From the NCBI GenBank assembly GCA_021372185.1, contig JAJFUY010000328.1, forward strand, positions 1 to 7,878: a stretch of 7,878 nucleotides of DNA, in the 5' to 3' direction. A program made the translations under genes and the position numbers. Of this stretch, positions 5,582 to 7,878 are shown in pieces (the first letter of the stretch is position 1; each line of letters opens with the position of its first letter). The DNA is from Chlamydiales bacterium (lineage in GTDB: Bacteria; Chlamydiota; Chlamydiia; Chlamydiales; FEN-1388). Under the pieces are notes generated by a model, which saw only the letters and a program-made list of their open reading frames with translations, made no database searches and was not told the origin of the DNA.

Positions 5582-5698
5582 TTAAGCTGCTTTAGGGGCT
5601 GCCAAACGTGCTTTGTCCAACTGTTCTTTCAACTTCAAAGCGATAAGTACACCAGCGGTTACAACAAGCAAGTCAATGCCGAGTTTTTTGTAGTCCAT
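5582..5698 (-). CDS. 38-aa single-span membrane peptide, putative major membrane or coat protein
   Basis: I choose the ATG at 5698-5696, giving MDYKKLGIDLLVVTAGVLIA and then a charged amphipathic tail (LKLKEQLDKARLAAPKAA). One span covers about residues 6-23. A longer frame from 5764 would add 22 residues full of Lys and Arg. I reject it because that stretch is simply the A-rich leader (about 5703-5720) read as codons, and it would start only a few bases downstream of the promoter candidate. The coding part is GC-richer than its surroundings, like the next gene. It is the first gene after the promoter and sits 32 bases before the putative capsid gene. It could be an abundant virion membrane protein, as small hydrophobic proteins are in lipid-containing tailless phages. 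A filamentous-phage-type coat peptide of similar size is the alternative. Confidence 0.72.
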   Translation of the reverse strand: MDYKKLGIDLLVVTAGVLIALKLKEQLDKARLAAPKAA

Positions 5699-5761
5699 AC
5701 GATTTTTTATTTTTTTTTGTTTGATTTTCCTTCCAGCACGAGCCGTTTGGATATAACAACC

Positions 5762-5769
5762 CAAATATA
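5762..5769 (-). promoter_or_regulatory. Candidate Bacteroidota -7 promoter element ahead of the coat genes
   Basis: The minus strand reads TATATTTG at 5769-5762, matching the TAnnTTTG -7 element described for the main sigma factor of Bacteroidota. It lies in the only long gap of the block (5699-5877, 179 bases), and transcription would start near 5755, leaving a leader of about 57 bases before the 38-aa gene. I found no TTTG or TTG at the usual -33 spacing, so the match is partial. Placement directly ahead of the two genes expected to be most expressed supports it. Confidence 0.45.
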
Positions 5770-5781
5770 ATTACGAGATAG

Positions 5782-5808
5782 ATATATTTTGTTTTTGAAA
5801 AAATATAT
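5782..5808. repeat. Perfect 9-bp inverted repeat upstream of the coat-gene promoter
   Basis: ATATATTTT (5782-5790) and AAAATATAT (5800-5808) are exact reverse complements around a 9-base spacer. The repeat begins 13 bases upstream of the -7-like element, so it would cover roughly -20 to -46 of that promoter. It has no T run after it on the minus strand and no GC in the arms, so a terminator is unlikely. It could be an operator for a dimeric regulator, an A/T-rich activating element, or chance in AT-rich DNA. Confidence 0.35.
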
Positions 5809-5877
5809 GCGTCAACAAAAGGTGTTTATTTTAGGGTATAAAGTAAACTTGTGTATAAAATTGTAGGTTGATAATTG

Positions 5878-6729
5878 TTAGTTGAAAGTAAAATATTGTT
5901 CCATCATTTTTTTGTTAGCGGCACTTAAAGCAGTTTCATCGTTGTAAATTTTATTCCCTTTTTTATCCCTCAATTGAAGCATTGGGTTGATGATTCTCTT
6001 ATATCGTTCTGTAATGTACTGGTGTATAGCTTCATCGGCTTCTTTCCGACTGAATTTGCCCCTTATTTTCATATTTTCAACATCTACATATAGAAAGTAA
6101 CGTGTATCACCACTAAAATATCTTCCGTTTACTATGTTTTCGGCTATTTGTAGTATTTCTGTTTTCTCCTCAAATTTATTTTTGTGTCGCTCTACCGTGT
6201 CATTGGTTTTATGCAAACGAATCATGTTAAGGTTACCGAGTAATTTAGGATTCCCTGCCCTACCAATATTTTGAAAATGACTAATTACATCAAGCCCTAT
6301 ATGCCTTGAAGTTGCAAGAGAACCTATTAAATCAGATGGCATAGCATCAGATAAATATTTATTAATATCCTCTACAAGCAAAAGCCCATTTCGGAAATTA
6401 TCAAGTATAATTCCGAGTGCTTCTGCCATATCGTTAATAGTCATTTTTTTACCATCATCCCAGAATGGCCGAACTCTACGAACTTCTATTTTTGGGTGAA
6501 CGCTAAATTTAAGAATATCTTTTAAAGCAATAGCCTTTATACTCCTTTGCCTTCCTAAGAAATCAAAAGAACTAAATTCATCGTTTACATCGAATATCAA
6601 AGCCTTTCGTGGTGGCACTCCTTTGGATGGAATACCAGCAATATATTCATCTATCATTTTGATAGTCTGAACTGTTTTACCTACCCCCCTTTTGCCGCAA
6701 GCTATTAAAATTTTGCACTCCCTTGCCAT
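5878..6729 (-). CDS. FtsK/HerA-type P-loop ATPase, putative genome-packaging ATPase
   Basis: Walker A is GKRGVGKT at residues 12-19, close to the N-terminus after one beta strand (CKILIAC). ALIFDVNDEFSS (43-54) matches the second strand of FtsK/HerA ATPases, which carries a conserved D-x-x-x-E. Walker B is GLLLVEDIN at 115-123, with Glu120 and Asp121. A downstream stretch, SRHIGLDVISHFQNIGRAGN (141-160), corresponds to the region with the sensor polar residue and Arg in this superfamily. The protein has no membrane span, unlike conjugation coupling proteins and most Zot proteins. Its 283 residues sit in the size range of packaging ATPases from tailless phages (PRD1 P9 and PM2 P9 types). It would pump the genome into preformed capsids. 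The start follows the 59-aa gene by 4 bases, and a 179-base gap follows its stop. An assembly ATPase of filamentous phages (Zot/pI-like) is the main alternative. Confidence 0.8.
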   Translation of the reverse strand: MARECKILIACGKRGVGKTVQTIKMIDEYIAGIPSKGVPPRKALIFDVNDEFSSFDFLGRQRSIKAIALKDILKFSVHPKIEVRRVRPFWDDGKKMTINDMAEALGIILDNFRNGLLLVEDINKYLSDAMPSDLIGSLATSRHIGLDVISHFQNIGRAGNPKLLGNLNMIRLHKTNDTVERHKNKFEEKTEILQIAENIVNGRYFSGDTRYFLYVDVENMKIRGKFSRKEADEAIHQYITERYKRIINPMLQLRDKKGNKIYNDETALSAANKKMMEQYFTFN

Positions 6730-6733
6730 GTAA

Positions 6734-6913
6734 TTAAATTTTCCCTACGTATTTAAACCCATCCGCTTTTAGCTTTTGAGTTAATGTTTTCATTGACGAT
6801 AAATTAGGGGCTGTCCATGATTTTACCATGAAGCAACCCCTACGATGGTCGTAATACTTCCACTTTATAGTGAAGCCTCCATCGGCATTATCATATACCG
6901 TATAGGCTTTCAT
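6734..6913 (-). CDS. 59-aa soluble protein, unknown function
   Basis: This small gene occupies the space between its neighbours with coupled junctions: its ATG (6913-6911) overlaps the preceding stop as TAATG, and its TAA ends four bases before the ATPase start. The product starts MKAYTVYDNADGGFTIKWKY, continues through DHRRGCFMVKSW (22-33), and ends in KTLTQKLKADGFKYVGKI. The first half looks like beta hairpins rich in aromatic and basic residues (three Trp/Tyr clusters), the second half like one amphipathic helix and a short strand. There is no membrane span. It is basic overall, so binding to nucleic acid is conceivable. Its tight coupling to the ATPase gene suggests a partner or regulator of packaging, but no family is recognised. 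Confidence 0.68.
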   Translation of the reverse strand: MKAYTVYDNADGGFTIKWKYYDHRRGCFMVKSWTAPNLSSMKTLTQKLKADGFKYVGKI

Positions 6914-7845
6914 TATTTTCTTTTTGGCCTTCCACGCTTACCTTTAGCACTTGTATTAGTAGGTAGTATTATAGTAGGTTTATCAGATTTTGGCTTTTCT
7001 ATTTCGCTTTCCTGTATTTCATTCGTAGCTGTTCCACCTGTCATGCTATTAACAAAATCATTCACATTTGTAGGGTCATAAGTATTTTCTTCAACGGAAT
7101 AATCTTGTTCTACCTCATAATCATTTTGCTGTGGCTCTTGCACAACTTCTTCTTGCTGATAATTTTGTTGCGGTTGTTGTGTATTATTTGTTGGTGGAGT
7201 TTGATAGCCATTTTGAACTACCATAGCCTCCTTTACTAAATTTAAAATTTCTTTTTTAGCAGACAATGATTGAGAAATTAAAAAGCCTTTGCTTGCCGCA
7301 TCTTTGATAAACAAATAACCGAGATATTGTTCATCGGTCATTCCAACGCCCCTTTTTGCAAGTACTCTTATCAATACGGGAGTTGCTTCTTCCTCAAATT
7401 CTTTTGATACTGTAATTGTATCTTTAGTCTGCATATTATATTCCTGTATAAACTCCCCTGCACTCATTATATCAGTTGCGCTAACAGGAATTGCTGCGTT
7501 TAAATCTATTTGACCTTCACGCTGTAATTTTGCAAGTTTTCTCTCGTTAAACTGCAAAGCATCATCGGCCATTTTATTAATGAAACGATAGCCTTGCATA
7601 ATCATTTTAGCAACTTTTTCTGCTGCCGCTGTTTTATCCTTATTCGGCAGTTCTTTCATTTCTTTGTTGAAAGGCTCATCCACTTTTTTAACCTTCTCTT
7701 GCTCTAACATAGGCTCTGAAAGCGGGGGTGGAATAAAAGAAGGTTCGGGAATATCACCTTGCAAATCTTTTGCACTTACTCTTACATTCGGTCGTGAATA
7801 TGCCTTTTCAATAACAGGTTCGTCTAATGGGTTGAAATCATCCAT
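6913..7845 (-). CDS. 310-aa protein with helical core, Gln/Asn-rich linker and AT-hook-like C-terminus
   Basis: I place the start at the ATG at 7845-7843, but the frame stays open for 11 more codons to the right edge, so the true start may lie outside the window. Residues 1-70 are acidic, Pro-rich and probably disordered. Residues about 70-210 are a helical domain (KVAKMIMQGYRFINKMADDA; KEFEEEATPVLIRVLAKRG; GMTDEQYLGYLFIKDAASKG). Residues 211-300 are a low-complexity linker with many Gln, Asn, Glu and Tyr. The last residues, KGKRGRPKRK (301-310), contain the GRP core of AT-hook motifs, which bind the minor groove of AT-rich DNA. There is no signal peptide or membrane span. Its coupling to the 59-aa gene and the ATPase suggests a cytoplasmic DNA-binding protein, such as a packaging or genome-recognition factor or an internal DNA-associated protein. 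Family not recognised. Confidence 0.75.
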   Translation of the reverse strand: MDDFNPLDEPVIEKAYSRPNVRVSAKDLQGDIPEPSFIPPPLSEPMLEQEKVKKVDEPFNKEMKELPNKDKTAAAEKVAKMIMQGYRFINKMADDALQFNERKLAKLQREGQIDLNAAIPVSATDIMSAGEFIQEYNMQTKDTITVSKEFEEEATPVLIRVLAKRGVGMTDEQYLGYLFIKDAASKGFLISQSLSAKKEILNLVKEAMVVQNGYQTPPTNNTQQPQQNYQQEEVVQEPQQNDYEVEQDYSVEENTYDPTNVNDFVNSMTGGTATNEIQESEIEKPKSDKPTIILPTNTSAKGKRGRPKRK

Positions 7846-7878
7846 TATTTCAGCATCTTCAATATTTTCATTTAATTC

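Noticed and set aside
5699..5764. Upstream start at 5764 giving a 60-aa version of the 38-aa peptide
   Set aside because: The added residues are mostly Lys, Arg and Ile produced by reading an A-rich leader as codons, and the start would fall at the promoter candidate. The ATG at 5698 gives a clean membrane peptide behind a typical A-rich leader.
5800..5877. Terminator for the ATPase gene in the gap before the coat genes
   Set aside because: The only hairpin in the gap is all A/T in its arms and is not followed by a T run on the minus strand.
5878..6729. ATPase as a conjugation coupling protein (VirD4/TraD) or large terminase
   Set aside because: At 283 aa with Walker A 12 residues from the start it lacks the N-terminal membrane spans and size of coupling proteins and lacks any nuclease domain of large terminases. 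No relaxase or portal gene accompanies it here.
6845..7081. Hydrophobic plus-strand frame across the junction of the 59-aa and 310-aa genes
   Set aside because: Its hydrophobicity is the complement of charged and polar codons in the 310-aa gene; it overlaps two well-supported coupled genes.

Overview
This window is one dense gene block read entirely from the minus strand: 17 genes, most separated by under 20 bases or overlapping at stop/start. It looks like the morphogenesis (structural) part of a small tailless virus or provirus of a Bacteroidota host. The Bacteroidota call is an inference. It rests on A-rich leaders without Shine-Dalgarno motifs, AT-rich DNA, and a -7-like TATATTTG element (the TAnnTTTG type known from that phylum) ahead of the putative major coat genes. 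No integrase, replication protein, tail, portal, large terminase or HK97-type protease is visible, and both window edges cut the block.

Read in transcription order (right to left), the first part (7845 to 5878) holds a 310-aa soluble protein with a helical core and an AT-hook-like C-terminus, a 59-aa protein, and a 283-aa P-loop ATPase of the FtsK/HerA type used for DNA packaging in tailless viruses. A 179-base gap with a promoter candidate and a 9-bp inverted repeat follows.

The second part (5698 to 4815) holds a 38-aa single-span membrane peptide and a 244-aa beta-rich protein. Base composition and codon choice set the 244-aa gene apart from its neighbours. I call it the major capsid protein candidate. 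A strong rho-independent-type hairpin (4756-4794) follows it, so these two genes could be made in excess of those downstream.

The third part (4740 to 1) is a run of 11 complete genes and one cut gene. Ten of the complete ones encode small proteins with one or two membrane segments and the eleventh is a 262-aa zinc metallopeptidase with a beta-rich N-terminal region. Five of the membrane proteins carry the span at the very C-terminus, most ending in RK/KK. This fits proteins of a lipid-containing virion or its assembly site.

Proposed logic: the ATPase drives genome packaging, the 244-aa protein forms the shell, the small membrane proteins line or cross an internal membrane and build the genome-delivery apparatus, and the metallopeptidase acts in maturation, entry or release. 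Apart from the ATPase and metallopeptidase motifs, the functional calls are inference from sequence features and context.
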